Shown here: positions 13,003 through 25,650 of the stretch, in pieces
How the letters are laid out: every line of letters begins with the position of its first letter
Numbering within the stretch: position 1 is the stretch's first letter
Source: Trichostrongylus colubriformis
Taxonomy: Eukaryota; Nematoda; Chromadorea; Rhabditida; Trichostrongylidae
Direction of reading: 5' to 3'
Assembly: GCA_963978905.1 (NCBI GenBank)
Contig: OZ022257.1
Location: 15,643,664-15,707,663, forward strand
Length of the DNA: 64,000 nucleotides
The notes under the pieces: model-generated
What the model was told of the DNA's origin: nothing
Databases searched by the model: none
Seen by the model: the letters and a program-made list of their open reading frames with translations, nothing else
Program-made: the position numbers and the translations under genes

Positions 13003-13882
13003 TTAGGTTGTAAGGAAAGTTTTGGCCGGTTTTTGAAATTTCAACTGCGAGAGATCATAACGCGGCTCAGGCTGCATCTTTTCTCACAGAATAAGCACCA
13101 TTCGATTCGCTACACTCTTGGCAACATTATGCATCGCTACATATCTCGATTTGATCAAGGGTTATATTGCGCGAAACGAAAAAAAGTCGACTCCAAATCG
13201 CCACCCTTTCTGAACACACTGCTACTGAAGGAGCTGTCCAGATGTTTTGGGAAGTGGGGCATGATTAGCGCTAGATATGATGAACATGATGAACGAGTAA
13301 GGGCCTTACCCTGCAACTGCTTCAATTAGTGGAAGAGGATTTAAAAATGCTATTGCGCATGACTGCCGTGAGGACTCCGGCGGCACACATTTTTTTGATT
13401 TTTCCAAATCAAGGCCGCTTGAGGTGACCAACTAAGGTTGCTTGTTGAGGGCCAATACCGTATCCCCTGGAAGTGTGGACGCCCATCGCTTTCTGCCGTT
13501 TCAGTTGAAGCGATTTAATCAATTGGAAATCCAAGCAGCTCGTTCTCTTCTGCACTTCTGAAACCAGAAACAAAGTGTTCCATCCAATGCTTCACCCCCT
13601 CCTCTTGCAGTATTCACAGTTGTGCTTGCCTTCGCTGGGACTCGGCTAAACAAGAACTCTTGAAGTGAAATCACCTTAAAAGTGCCATTTTCGCAGTACT
13701 TTAAAATTTCCCTAGTAATTTGAAAATCTTGTGTCATTCCAAATAAAACATATATTCTGAAAGAGCAACTTTTTGTCTATCTAACGAGCACAATATGTCA
13801 ACTAATTCATGTTGACGCGCTCTGATATTTGAATTTATCTTGTGAACGCGAAAAAGCGGCCAGAACATTCCTTACAACCTAA
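13003..13882. mobile_element. Mariner-type non-autonomous element, 880 bp, copy 1
   Basis: Starts TTAGGTTGTAAGGAAAGTTT. Its right end, reverse-complemented, begins TTAGGTTGTAAGGAATGTTC. TA is present on both sides (13001-13002 and 13883-13884), the target duplication of Tc1/mariner elements. No transposase motifs inside. Copies are also at about 17090-17922 and 20994-21886, with an end fragment at 21912-22130. Confidence 0.82.
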
Positions 13883-14595
13883 TAGTATTACAGTTTATCT
13901 GCTCCCATGACCATATGCGCGCTTCTATCAAGTCACATTTTCTCTGTGCATGTATTCTACCTGTTCTTAACACATGCAATATGGCATGTCCATCACTAAA
14001 TAAAGAAATAAACTAGCAGTCGCCGTCGAGTTTATGCACTTCTGGGGCGATTTTTTCCTTGTTTGTCAACATTTATTTCTGATCGCATGACCACACCAAC
14101 TGATATGTATGTAGTTTTTTAAGCTTCCTTGGGCATCGTTGGTATTCGTGTAGTGCCTTACGAAATACTCAAAAGAGCACTTCAGAAGGCTCACGGCGCT
14201 ACAGTTATCAGCTCAGAAAAAGCACTACGAAGGACATATGGGAATTGGGCTTTGCTCCTTGATGGCAGATACACCGGTGAAACTCTTGTAATTTTATGGG
14301 TTTTTTCTTTGCAGTTCTACGCAGTTACTCAAAATGAGAAAAAGTTTATGGAAAGCTGCATGATTTCCACCACATGTGTTTGCCTTCGTTTCAGATTCTC
14401 GTTAGACAGCAAAACATGCGATTTTGTTTATGAGAGATTAGTCTGCGCTTTTCACTCTTAACATCGCCTTTCACTCCGTTCTCCAATGCATACAGCTATC
14501 GATAATACTGATTTTCACAGTTTCAGAATTCCATTAAACTTAATTTAACATAGCTCCACCTCGCTAAAGGCAGTGCACTCCCAGCGGTCATACTT
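13883..14595. other. No gene recognised
   Basis: The 110-codon frame at 14129-14461 (+) resembles no family I know and lacks convincing splice context. Confidence 0.45.
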
Positions 14596-15092
14596 AAAGG
14601 CACATCCCAGGATTACTGGGATATCACATCTCCTGCCGTGGATGGATAGTTCGACCCAAGCTACGTAGGCTGTACCTTTACCGAGGCGTGGATGTCGGTT
14701 CCTGGAGCGTGCAGAGCCAAAGAATTTAGCGCAACAGCTCAGCCGCGCCCACCCAGCCGGGGGTATTCTGCAAGTGTTCCGGTGCCTAGTGTGGGGTCAA
14801 GTCACTCAGTAGTGGGTTTACTTCACGGGGCGATTGGTTCACTGCCAATTTCCAGATGTTGGCTACGTAGCTGGTCTACCTATGTCAAAGATAAGAGACG
14901 AAGACTAAAAGCAGACCCCCCCCCCCCGGCTGAGGTGGACGGGGCCGAGCTGTTGCGCTAGATTCTTTAGCTCTGCACGCTCCAGGAACTGACATCCACG
15001 CCTCGGTAAATGTACAGCCTACGTGGCTTGGGTCGAACTATCCATCCACGGCAGGAGATGTGATATCCTGATAATCCTGGAATGTGCCTTTG
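14596..15092. mobile_element. Fold-back MITE with ~165-bp arms, copy 1
   Basis: AAAGGCACATCCCAGGATTA at the left mirrors AAAGGCACATTCCAGGATTA at the right (reverse complement). Pairing continues through ATCTCCTGCCGTGGATGGAT to the central spacer, which carries a C14 run near 14917. The second copy is at 55493-55971. Confidence 0.85.
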
Positions 15093-16439
15093 AGCGAATT
15101 TCCTTTCAACTCTTCTTCGTTCTTAAAAAACTCCTACATCGTCGCAGCTTTGTTAGAATCCATCTATATAACCTCGTGCTCATAAAAAATAAAGAGGAAA
15201 GACTACTCGTTTTATTGTTCATCTCTTTCTCCATTTCGATGTGACTGCAAAGATCAAGGGTATTTATGCATAAATTTGATGCCCTCTGTAGGTGCTAGCT
15301 CGGAGTTACAGATCCCGCCACTAGGGCTAACGTCTCTACGAACTTGCCCTCTCATCACCTGCCTCCTTCTCGTAAGATTCCTCATACATCTTTATAAGGA
15401 TAGCATAACCTACAACCCTTCCTGAGTCCTTCTTCCCCCCTCCTCGCCCCTAAAAAAATTACCGTCGAGCAGCAGCAGGGGATCAAGTGGCTTCAAAATA
15501 TGGGATATGTGGCAGAATGAATGGATATTTTATATATAAACAGGTGCTATCGCAATGAGAGGGGCTCTTGCGAAAAGTTGCTTATCTTGGATTGGTCTTT
15601 GAGGGACCATCTGCATACACAGACGGATATTTTCGTTCAAGCCTCAATGGAGGGAAAAGAGTTGCTTTGCCCTCGCAGGCTTGGATAAAATTGATGTCCT
15701 TTGTTGGATGCCCCCACCCCTTATTGCCATAGCACATGTAAGCAATTACTTACTCCATTCCATGACAATTGATAGTTGATGGCAGCGATGGCGTTTCAAA
15801 ACAGTGAGGTTGAGGTGTCAACGAAAGTACACAACACCGAATATGTAGTAGTATGGTCTCTCTTTTCCCACATTCCGTGACACGGACACTTTTCCACTAA
15901 TAAGAACTCAGGTATGAGTGCAATGCTATTTTTTCACTTTATTTGACTTATTTATTTCACACCATTTTATGGTCACCGAGGCATTATGCCTGAAGAAATT
16001 GCGAAATGTAGAATAAATGATATTATTCCAACAGATGAACTTATATCAATAGCATATGGTGGATAGTTTATATTATAATATACGGCGATGAAGTGGCAAG
16101 ATGTGCCACTTATCTCACACTTTCACGACCCAGTAAACTCAATGTCCTATAAGATCGTTCATTTTATCACATTTTTAAACAGCTACTTACTTTCACTCTT
16201 GAAAGCAAAACTCAAAGCGTGACTGTGGGTCCTTTCTGTCGATCCATATTGTCTAACAGAAGTGATCGGCGTTCACTGCTACACGACTTCAAGAAGAAAT
16301 AAACATATTTTTCATATTTCTTGTTTTCATTCGTATTTCTCAGCACGATGAACGGAGGTCGATAAAACCAGTATGATCAAGTGAAAATAAGGTGTTAGAT
16401 TACCATGAAGATAAGTTATTATTGTAGAAATATTTTACG
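15093..16439. other. No gene recognised
   Basis: Short conflicting frames only. A conserved-looking CCTGAAGAAATTGCGAAATG stretch occurs near 15990 without further support. Confidence 0.45.
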
Positions 16440-16690
16440 AATGTTACTACAAAGATGCTGAGTTATGGGCAAAAGCTTCGGTGTCGTACGGGACTCGAAC
16501 CCCCGCACCTCATCCTTTCCGGGGATATGTGCTAATCCATTGCACTACCGACACCCCTTTAACCTTAACTCAGCTTCTGAATGATATGTTTACCATAGCT
16601 TATCAGCACTCACACGTATAACGTGTTGAGCCGGTTGGCCAGTATCGGCATCGAACCGTGAAGCTGAAAGCTTCAGTAGAGTACAAGTAG
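16440..16690 (-). mobile_element. tRNA-derived SINE, copy A
   Basis: On the minus strand a 76-nt tRNA-like head (16555-16480) begins GGTGTCGG and ends CGACACC, with an A-box-like TAGTGCAATGG and a B-box-like GGTTCGAGTCC. The T-stem pairs poorly. Downstream comes AGCTTTTGCCCATAACTCAG, shared by the copies at 25557, 26805 and 50573. Upstream, about 110 bp match 50461-50572. Confidence 0.72.
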
Positions 16691-17089
16691 CATCCTTGTA
16701 GTAACTTTCGCATCGCGAGCAGCGGCGATGAATAGCAGTTATCAAAAAATTAGAAATCAATATTTTACGAATATTTTGAATTTTAATGGTGAAATCATTG
16801 CTGCTACATAGTATCGCTAGTAGTACATATTACCATTATTGTTTTAATTAGTTCATCAAAATAATGAGCCTGCTAACATCACTTACGATTACATAATAAC
16901 AGTACTTTTAGGTACATCCTTTCTACGTAATTGCTTGATTTACACTTATAAATGTATTCATCAGTGGTAATACGCAATTTATGCAGCAGACTGATGGATA
17001 TTGGGCCGCGAGGGAAGATCCGGCCGATTTTCGCAACTTTACCTTCGGGAACTTATCTGAATTTGTAATTTTGCCTTTTTGACTTTTTA

Positions 17090-17922
17090 ACCTTTCAACT
17101 TGGCTCAGACTGCATCTTTTCTCCTTAGAAAACCGCCATTCGATTAGTCATATTCTTAGCAACATGAAGCACATTTGCATATCCCACATTCTTGAAAGTT
17201 TAATGGTCTACTTTGCGCCGAATCGTAAAATGCCGACTCCAAATCATCATGTTTTTGAACACTCTGCTAGTGAAGGATGTGTTCAGGTGTTTGGAAAAGT
17301 GGGCTTAGGTTAACACTAAACCTTCCAAGCATGACAGACGAGTAGGGGCTTCAGCCTCCCACTCTTTGAATTTCAGGAAGACGATCTGAGAAAAATGCGA
17401 TCGTGCATCGCTTTTCCGGAGGCTGACAGCACCCATTGTTTGAGTTCCCGAATCAGAGCTACCTGAGGTGGTCAATCACATCTATATTGGGAAAGTCAAT
17501 ATCTCTAGATTCTGCTGTTTCATTCAAAGCACTTTGATCATTTGAAAGTTCGAACAATTCATTCATACTTCTCTACTTCTGGAACCAAGAGACAGACTGT
17601 CGCCAAACGTCATGTCTCCTCTCTTGCAGAGCTCTGTCTCCTTCGCGTCTAGACTAAGCAAGAACTTTTGAAGCAAAATGTCCATTTTACTGTATTTTAA
17701 AATTGCCCTAATAATTCGAAGCGAAGGATAAATTTTCTTCTATATTATTACATTATTAAGAATTTTATTCTTTCAACAAATTTCAGTGCAACAATTCAGT
17801 TTATAAAGTTATAAAAAACATATCTTCCGGACATTCTCCTTCTTGTTTATACATCTAGCACCACACTTGGATCAACCTTGTGAACGCACAAAACTGGCCA
17901 CAAGTTTCCTTACGACCTACTA
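17090..17922. mobile_element. Mariner-type element, diverged copy 3
   Basis: The interior starting CAACTTGGCTCAGACTGCAT follows the same order as 13060-13880. The right end reads TTTCCTTACGACCTACTAG. The left terminal repeat is not recognisable, so the start is approximate. Confidence 0.6.
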
Positions 17923-20900
17923 GTACTACATACTAATGTACTTTAACCCTTGCTCCATGAAACAATTAAAAATTCAATCTCACGAAAATTCTTAATTTAG
18001 AAGCACTTTTTTCTCGTAATGTGTAAAAATATTCTATAAGTGTGACCAATAAAACATTCATATAATGTGAGAAATATTAAAAATTCATCGGTAAAATCCT
18101 CACCACTCCGCTGCATGCGATACGTTAAATTTTTTGCTGGACGCGGCAAATTCCTCACTTAATCGCACATACATATCGCTTTGACAACTAGCGGTGATTT
18201 TTCGCAGAAACCAAACTAGAACAGTGAAAAAGAAAAAGTAGCTGAAAGCTGAGATTCAAAAGAGTGTATGAAAAAGTGATAGCAGCAGATGATACAGTGT
18301 GATAATATGCAGCAAACGATTGATAGGAAGTGATAGGAGAAAAGGTTTCATGAGCAAGTGAAAAGGTCTGTAATGAATGCTTTCCGCTTATGAATTACCA
18401 TTGTCTCCTGATTATCTGTAATGAAAATTGGGTTATTGTGTGGAGAATATCGCATTCCTTGAGAGAACAGGTTGTTCGTTTTGTGTGTTGAAGATGATCT
18501 GCTAGACAATCCGCGTATCCCCATTGACTTAGCGATTTGCAAACTATTATTTCTGTTGAATTCACGTTTCACCCAAAAGCGCTTGTTTATGTGATGAATA
18601 AGATAAGAATGCAGAACGATTAGAAATAGAATCAAGCGTTCTCTTCATGTTGGAGAACTATAAGATCAAATATAATAGAAATTGAAGGTGTCAAGACTGA
18701 GATCTGACAGAGCATAAGAAGTATAACTGATAGAATACGATACTATGCAGTAAGGCAATATAGTAAGAAATTATAGGAAAAATAGTCGTGGTGTGTCGTT
18801 GAATCGTCCAGCGGGTTGGTGCAAAACATGATGGCCGGTATCAATTGAAAGCGTGTGGCACTATGTCTGCCCTTGCCCTTCAGTTCAGGCTCATGACACG
18901 CCTCCGTCCTGGATCCCTCGACGGGAAGGGGAAGAGAGTAATGGAGGGAGTGGTTGCCGTATCTAGAGTTAGAAGGTCAGGGTTGGAGGGGTGGGGGCAG
19001 GATTGACCCTGCTTAAAGAGAGTGGTTTAATGTAGTGAGTTATGAAAACTCTTGAAGTCAATCATCAAAATTAAAATGAGGGCTATGTGTCCATAAAGAC
19101 TGTGTGTGCCACATTTTTCTATGAGCTTTTTCCTGCAGCAGCCACTTGTTTTAAAAGTGTCTGCCTCTTGTTAACAAATCCCACGTCCTTTCGAAGTCAA
19201 CAACGGGAAGAGGTACGTATTTCTCGAGTTTTTGACAATTCCATTCGTTTTTCTCTATTCGAAATTCCAGAAAGGTTGTTTTTCAAATTCCCTAGGTTTT
19301 ACCAAGATCAAAGGGAATCCCGTTTTCTTTCTGCGATTGTCTTTTGAGACTGTTTTCAAATTTTGAAGGGAAAAGTCATTACAGAGGTCATGCGCTTTTC
19401 CTTTAATTTCGCTTCGGTTTCAAATCAGGAAAGACTTTCCTGTGCGAGAATGCTGCATTTTAATTAACGAGAAATCTTTGGGAACGTGGCGAGAACAGGA
19501 GGCATTTTATTGGATACAAAACCTTCTAGAAATTCAAGTAACGTTCCTCGTAAATGTTACAGCATCAAAGCATGATTAGTTTGGAAAAAATCATCCTAAG
19601 AGGGCCACTTCTCAGAGCCATTGCGATGCGGTTTTTTATTGAATTATAAGAGAGGCGTTAGATTAGTGCTCTCCATTAGATTCAGAGGCATGCAAATGCA
19701 GCCGTCAAAGAACAGAGCACTCAATCGAGAGGATAAATTTTCGACGCTGATCATTCTCTCCAAAGTAATGCGTTCAGAGTCACATGATAGTTTCGTTGAG
19801 CAGTCAGGTATGTGAATCCACGAGACTGGCATGTCCTGGAACTGCTCCACAATCGACAAAATCGGCTATCCTCCCGAGTGATCCACAAAAAGCTCATAAA
19901 GGAGACCGTTCAGAGATTTCGTGAAGTTTTTTTCAAGCCCATTCCGTGATGCACCTTATAAGCATCCTAAAAATTTGTGCACTTTTGTGCATTCAAGCGC
20001 TGCATGATTGCAAAGCTACCTTATTTATTGGGTTGTTTGGAGAGCCTCTGCGGTTTGGAATGTTCCACTTTTTGAATTATTTGATTGGTTTTCCCTAAGG
20101 TTACCTGCACTATAGTGAAGACCGCTTCCCGCTCTCATACACAGCAAGGTTTACTGGTTCAAGATCCGAAATAAACTTTGGATTTTTCTGAAGTTTCTGG
20201 AACAAAATGAACAAACGATGGCTTCACACACTGTTTCGTACATGTTCCTCTTCCGCTCACGAAGGACGTCTTTTTAATCGGTGACATATGATGAGAACAG
20301 GATACTGTAAGGCAACCGATGGCGATCTGCACAATGGAGGGACAAAAAAAAGCTAGTAGCGGTCAGCCTCGTCAGTATGGCGGCGGTGTGGCGGTTTACC
20401 ACTGCTCTGACCCACCATAACTCCGTGAATCCTGACGGAACTATTACGGCCGAAAATACTACGAGGAGCTCCGTGAGATGCATCGCAAACTGCCCATCAT
20501 GATCCCAATGTTGGCTAAGAGCAGGGAACTGTCTTTCTTGACGACTGAGATGGCCCCATGTTGCACAAGCAACCTTGAAAAATTCGAATGGGCGAGGGTG
20601 CAAAACTCTATGGGACCTACCGTACACATTTAACAAGGTCCCACCGATTTTCTGAGCATCTGAAAACCTTTCGTCAAAAAATCGCTCTGAGACCCAACTC
20701 GATGCTGGAGCTACCGTAGTCGAAATCGACAAGCTTGAGTTTTGCTGGCAAAAACATGCTGGTTTTTATAGTTCCTATCAACTGATGAAATTTTGAGATG
20801 TGAGCATTTGAAACTGAAGGTCGAAATTCGCAAGAACTTCACGAACTGCTTGTTTTTACGCAATTTTTATGCCTCTGGCACAATTAACCATGGCTGAAAC

Positions 20901-20993
20901 TAGTAAACTCTACTCCCCGGCCAGCAGAAATCGGAAACCCTCTAAGTGGATCAGTCAATAATGCTTGTGGAAAGTGCCGTGGAAGCTGTTGCA
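17923..20993. other. No confirmed gene
   Basis: Holds a weak minus-strand frame at 18348-18635 with one hydrophobic stretch and a Ser/Asn-rich tail, and a 152-codon minus frame at 20274-20732. Neither has a family match or a coherent exon neighbour. Confidence 0.4.
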
Positions 20994-21886
20994 TTAGGTT
21001 GCAAGGAAAGTTTTGGCCGGTTTTTGCAATATCAACTTCCGGAGATCATGACTCGGCTCAGAGTGCATCTTTCCCCACAGAATAAGCACCATTCGATTTG
21101 CTACACTTTTGGCAATATCATGGATATTTGCATCTCATTTTGATAAAGGGCTGATGATTTATATAGCGCGAAATCAAAGAAGTCGACTCTAAATCATCAG
21201 TCATTTTGATCACGCTGCTATTGAAAGAGCTGTCCAGATGTCTGAGAAAGTGACTTAGTTAGCGCAAGATAATGTGAATATGATGCACGAGTAAGGGCTT
21301 CAGCCAGTAACTGATTAAATCACCGGAAGGGGATTTTTGGGAAATGTGCTTGGGCATGGCTGCTCCAAAAGGTCCCGCGGCACCCAATTCTTGCAGCTTA
21401 TCCAACTCAGAGCTGATTGAGGTGGTTAACCAAGTTTGTGTGTTGAGGGCCAATACTTTTGGACATACGCTGCAAGTATGGGCGCTCATCGCTTCCTGCC
21501 GTTTTAGTTAAAGCGATTTGATCAACTGAAAATTCGAGCAACTCGTTTTCACTTCTGCACTTCTGAAACCAAGGACAAGGTGTTCAATCCAAATCTTAAC
21601 CCCCTCCTCTTTCAGCACTCACATTTGTGGTTTCCTTCGCTGTGACTCGGCTAAACAAGCACACGTCAGGTGAAGTCATCTAAAAAGCGCCATTTTCGCA
21701 GTACTTTGAAATTTCCCCACTCATTCGAAAACCTTGTGGCATTCCAATTGAAACATATATTCAGAAAGAGCAACTTTTTCTCTATCTAAGGAGCACAATA
21801 TATCAGCTGATTCATGTTGACGCGCTCTGAGATTTGAATTCATCTCGTAAAAGCGGAAAACCATCCAGAACTTTCCTTACAACCTT
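20994..21886. mobile_element. Mariner-type element, copy 2
   Basis: Starts TTAGGTTGCAAGGAAAGTTT and runs parallel to the 13003 copy over its full length (GCACCATTCGATTTGCTACA and onward). The right end reads GAACTTTCCTTACAACCTTA. Confidence 0.78.
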
Positions 21887-21911
21887 ATTAGGAACTTTCC
21901 TTACAGCCTTA

Positions 21912-22130
21912 TTAGGTTGTAAGGAAAGTTCTGTACGGTTTTTCGCGTTTACAAGATAAATTCAAATCTCGGAGCGCGTCAGCATTAAACAGCTTACGTA
22001 TTGGGTCCCTTAGATGGGCAAAAAGTTGCTCTTTCTGAATATATGTCTCAATTGGAGTGCCACAAGATTTTTGAATTATTAAGGAAATTTTAAAGTACTG
22101 CTTGTACTGCTTTCGAGCCAATAGGGAGGT
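21912..22130. mobile_element. Inverted end fragment of the mariner-type family
   Basis: TTAGGTTGTAAGGAAAGTTC followed by TTCGCGTTTACAAGATAAAT is the reverse complement of the right end of the full copies. It lies head to tail against copy 2 after a 24-bp duplicated end. Confidence 0.72.
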
Positions 22131-24433
22131 TTTGAAGTAGTGCGGTCCTTTGCAGTCATAGAACGATTCGAGCCCAGCATCTCTGGGTGACTCGTGTTGA
22201 AATTAGAGCGCCTCAGGCTGGATCTCGTCCGTACGTTTACGAATGATTAAATTCAATAACGGTGCCGGTGCTGATTGGTATTCCGCATGAACCCCAAGCA
22301 TTATATTTTTTAGACCTCCATTTCTTGCTGAACGTCCATTTTTTTAACTTTTATTTTATAAAAATCCTTCGCCCTCTTCTCTCGCTTAGGACCATTTTCA
22401 AAGATTCCGAATAGGGAGAATAGCCTTTCTATTCTGATCGATATGTGACCTGCGAATACCATTGCGAAGTCACATGCAAAAAGTCTTCGGAAGGGATCAG
22501 TTCGGCTGAACCCTGCCTAGTGAGTGTTGCGAAAATTTGTACAGGTCAAATTTTGGGCTCTGAAGCGTAGAATGAATTGGGTGATTTATTGCAAAAAAAA
22601 TGAAGCGCTATAAACCTCTCGAGCACGGTATGAGCAAGCGTAGCTCTCCGAAGCCAATAAACAAGGGAACCATGAAACATCCAAGTGGCAGCAGTCCAAA
22701 TCCTCATTCAAGCAAATTTTTGATGAGTTTTACGATTACATATCTCTAATAATAAACAAGAAATAATGTGATCACAAATCTCTAATAATAAACAAGAAAT
22801 AGTGTTTTTCGTTCTCTTTATAATTTCTGTGATCTACGCGACTGGAAGGTAAAACTGCACTATGAGTCCCGTGCTTTCATAGTTTGCAACTTTCATTCAG
22901 CGTGGTATCATGTGACGAAAAAATTCCGTGCGAAGTTTTTTCGAAATCTTTCCAATTGTTAAAATGAAACGAGATTCTCGCGATATATTCAAGTAAGGTA
23001 TGTATAACGTGGACACAATACCAATAAAAGAATGAAAAATGAAGTTTTTAGCACTGATCAATCCCTTCTTGTGAAGCATGGCAGATCTATTCAGAATCGT
23101 CGTGGCAAATGAATGCAATTTTGCTTATACGATGACTCTAAGGTGGGGTGGGGGCGCAAACGACCGATGTACGGGTCAGTGCTTCTATCCTCCCAGACAA
23201 GTCTGGTACCAACTCACCTACCCTGAAGAAATGAAGGGTTTAGTTGTCTTCCTGCACGGTCACTGATGGAGATTTGGTCCCCCTCTCCATCATGCGCGCC
23301 GCCTGATACTGCTCTAACACAGCTCAGAATATCGATAATAAACGATTACATTGATCTATTCATCAAATAACACCAGTAAATGATAGTACAATACTTCTTT
23401 TCCAAATACCTTTATTAGGAATACTTATGCAGAATTTGCGTGACATAAAAAATGAACCTCAAAAGAAGTATGTCATCTCACCAGGATTGATTATGTGCTT
23501 CAAGAAACTCTTACTGTTCCCTTCGAAGTGTGATGTGAATTTCATTTTCACTGTGCGAAGAATGGAGCTCCTTGTGCCCAAGGCAATCCTAACACATAAT
23601 GTATGCACTTGATCGAGGGCAAAGTGAAAATTGTACAGTCCGTGCGAAGTGCTTGAATTGCTTACGACTAGACACCTCATCATTTCTGAAGGATTAGGAG
23701 AGCCAGACAATACTCCAGCTATTCAGACAGAGTCCACCAACTCAAACAAGAATAAGCAGAGCCGAGAGAGGACTGAGTATGGGAAGACCATACTGTGCCC
23801 GTGGTGGACTACCGTGAGCGACTAGAAAAAGCGGTCGGGCTTCTTGGAGGTAGGCGAAGGGAGTTCGGTCTCCGTAATACACCTTTCCTACATGAAATGG
23901 TAGCTTCATTAACGGGAGATTTGGGACCGCGTCTCAGTTAGACCCTTCTATAGCACCCACCCACACCTCTCCGGTACCATCAGTTTATGTTTCACGAACG
24001 GCATCTGTAGGGTCGTCATTACGCGAGCGACGAGAATGTCTGACGAGAACGAATGGGACTTTCTCTCCTACCTTGTCACGCTTTTTTTATGACTTCCTTG
24101 GAGAAAGCATTCCCAATCTATTGCTACGCTGGTAGTATGTCTAGATAGTAATGAATAAAATGTTACCGATTTACCAAAGAGCAGGAGAATAAAATGAAAA
24201 GGGGTGTGGTGCAGGAAGAGCCTATGCGGCGTAGCACCGGGTTCCTAGCTCTGGACCTCCACCGCCCTATTGTGAAGATGCTACGCCCATCGTATGCGCG
24301 GTGTCACATGGGCTTTTCGTATATCAGTCAATCAAATGGATTCTGAGGGAGGGAAAAGCGACGCGCTCCAGGAAAGGTTCATTTTTCACAGTTTTCCTCG
24401 AACCGAATAAAAAGAAACGAATGTAGCCCAAAA
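22131..24433. other. No gene recognised; short direct repeat
   Basis: ATCTCTAATAATAAACAAGA occurs twice at 22742 and 22778 (period 36). The remaining frames conflict and lack splice context. Confidence 0.5.
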
Positions 24434-24793
24434 GTGCGAAGCCTTGATTTTCGTGATCACTACCCTAGTATTTTAGACGGTCAGCCTAGTCTGCTCAGTG
24501 CTGACATTTCCCAAAACTATGGACGAAAATTACGCGTTGCAAACGTTGATCAAGGAAATTCAAGCAATGGTTGTATACTTCATATGGTTACGATTGAGTG
24601 CCGTGCCGACAACACTGACAGCAGAAAGGAAATGACTTCTTCTTCCCAGAATCAAATTTTCCAGATGATCTACGACAACCCTAGCATTAGTGAAAAATTG
24701 CAATTAGCTCTGTACATTTTCAAATGCTCAGCTTTCCTTTCGATTTTGGGTCTTGAGAGCACTCATCGTGCTGAATGGAAATATCGAGAGTGA
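24434..24793 (+). CDS. Unrecognised 119-codon open frame
   Basis: A longer-than-usual plus-strand frame with mixed composition (QIFQMIYDNPSISEKLQLAL) 120 bp upstream of a good candidate exon. No family recognised. It may be an exon, a transposon relic or chance. Confidence 0.22.
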   Translation: MRSLDFRDHYPSILDGQPSLLSADISQNYGRKLRVANVDQGNSSNGCILHMVTIECRADNTDSRKEMTSSSQNQIFQMIYDNPSISEKLQLALYIFKCSAFLSILGLESTHRAEWKYRE

Positions 24794-24916
24794 GCTGACC
24801 TCTGTTGGTCGAATAATTACTGGCAAAGTATTTGGCTTAAGTCGGACTTGAAGCGTGGGAAACATCATCAGCCAAGCATTTATTCAGCCCTCGCCTAATT
24901 TTGATCCTTGTCGCAG

Positions 24917-25023
24917 GAATTAATGGGCGTGCAGTCGCGCGAGCCCGGCAAATGGAAGAGCTCGTGACCGGAGGGATTGCACTGTCGACGAAAAGCTACA
25001 ATGTTGTTACACATCTTATACAG
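24917..25023 (+). CDS. Candidate internal exon, family unknown
   Basis: Bounded by the acceptor CTTGTCGCAG and the donor CAG|GTAAAA. One frame stays open for 35 codons (INGRAVARARQMEELVTGGI, then ALSTKSYNVVTHLIQ), while a second frame stops. Entry phase 1, exit phase 0. The residue pattern looks protein-like (amphipathic helix plus strand). I could not find matching neighbour exons or a family. Confidence 0.4.
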
Positions 25024-25556
25024 GTAAAAATGGATCGCATTTGAAGTCCGCTTGATATTCATATGAAAAGCTTGATGAATTTGGTGAAAGGCCTTCTAAC
25101 AGCCTGTGCTGAATACCTTGTTACTCCTGGAATCGAATCATACGTGGCAACAATGCCACCTTTCACGTTCACGTCAATGCCATGAAGAATGCCCAGTGAC
25201 GAAAGTCTCGCAAATGGCTACATAACCTATTTTGGATCTATTTTGGGAAACCGAAAATGACCGTTCATCGGATCATGCTCACCGAAATCCCCACCAAAGG
25301 GGCTCAGAATACTAAAACAACGAGAATATCGGGTAATCGTTGAGTTAGGCCCGCAAAAATACTGACAGATTTCCAACCAGCAGACCTTTGAATTCTGAAG
25401 CATTATGCATGGCGCATCCCAAGCAAAGCGAGCAGTGTCGAAATCTCCATGCGCCACAGCAGATTTTTGCTTTGTGGGTACTCCATTTTTGAGCATCAGA
25501 AATACTAAGCAATAAAATGATACAAAAAAACAAGTAGTACTGGTTTTCATTTCTTT

Positions 25557-25650
25557 TGCGGGAGTGTATTGGATTAGCCCATATGCCCGGGACGCATGGA
25601 GTGAAGGTGCGAGTCCCATCCGAGATCATAAGCTCTGTCCATAACTCAAC
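25557..25650 (+). mobile_element. tRNA-derived SINE, copy B
   Basis: GGAGTGTATTGGATTAGCCC (A-box region), GGTGCGAGTCCCATCCGAGA (B-box region, decayed) and AGCTCTGTCCATAACTCAAC match the other copies. Confidence 0.6.

Noticed and set aside
16480..16555. Intact tRNA gene
   Set aside because: A and B boxes are present, but the T-stem pairs poorly and the head is embedded in a repeat with shared flanks; it fits a SINE better. The same applies to 26805, 50573 and 28752.
18348..18635. C-terminal part of a seven-helix receptor
   Set aside because: One hydrophobic stretch plus a polar tail is not enough; no further helices were found and the start is not an ATG.
20274..20732. 152-codon minus-strand frame as a gene
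   Set aside because: It is the longest plain frame in the window apart from the Penelope-like 1547-2368 frame, but it shows no domain, no splice partners and no family match. Its low-complexity composition fits chance.
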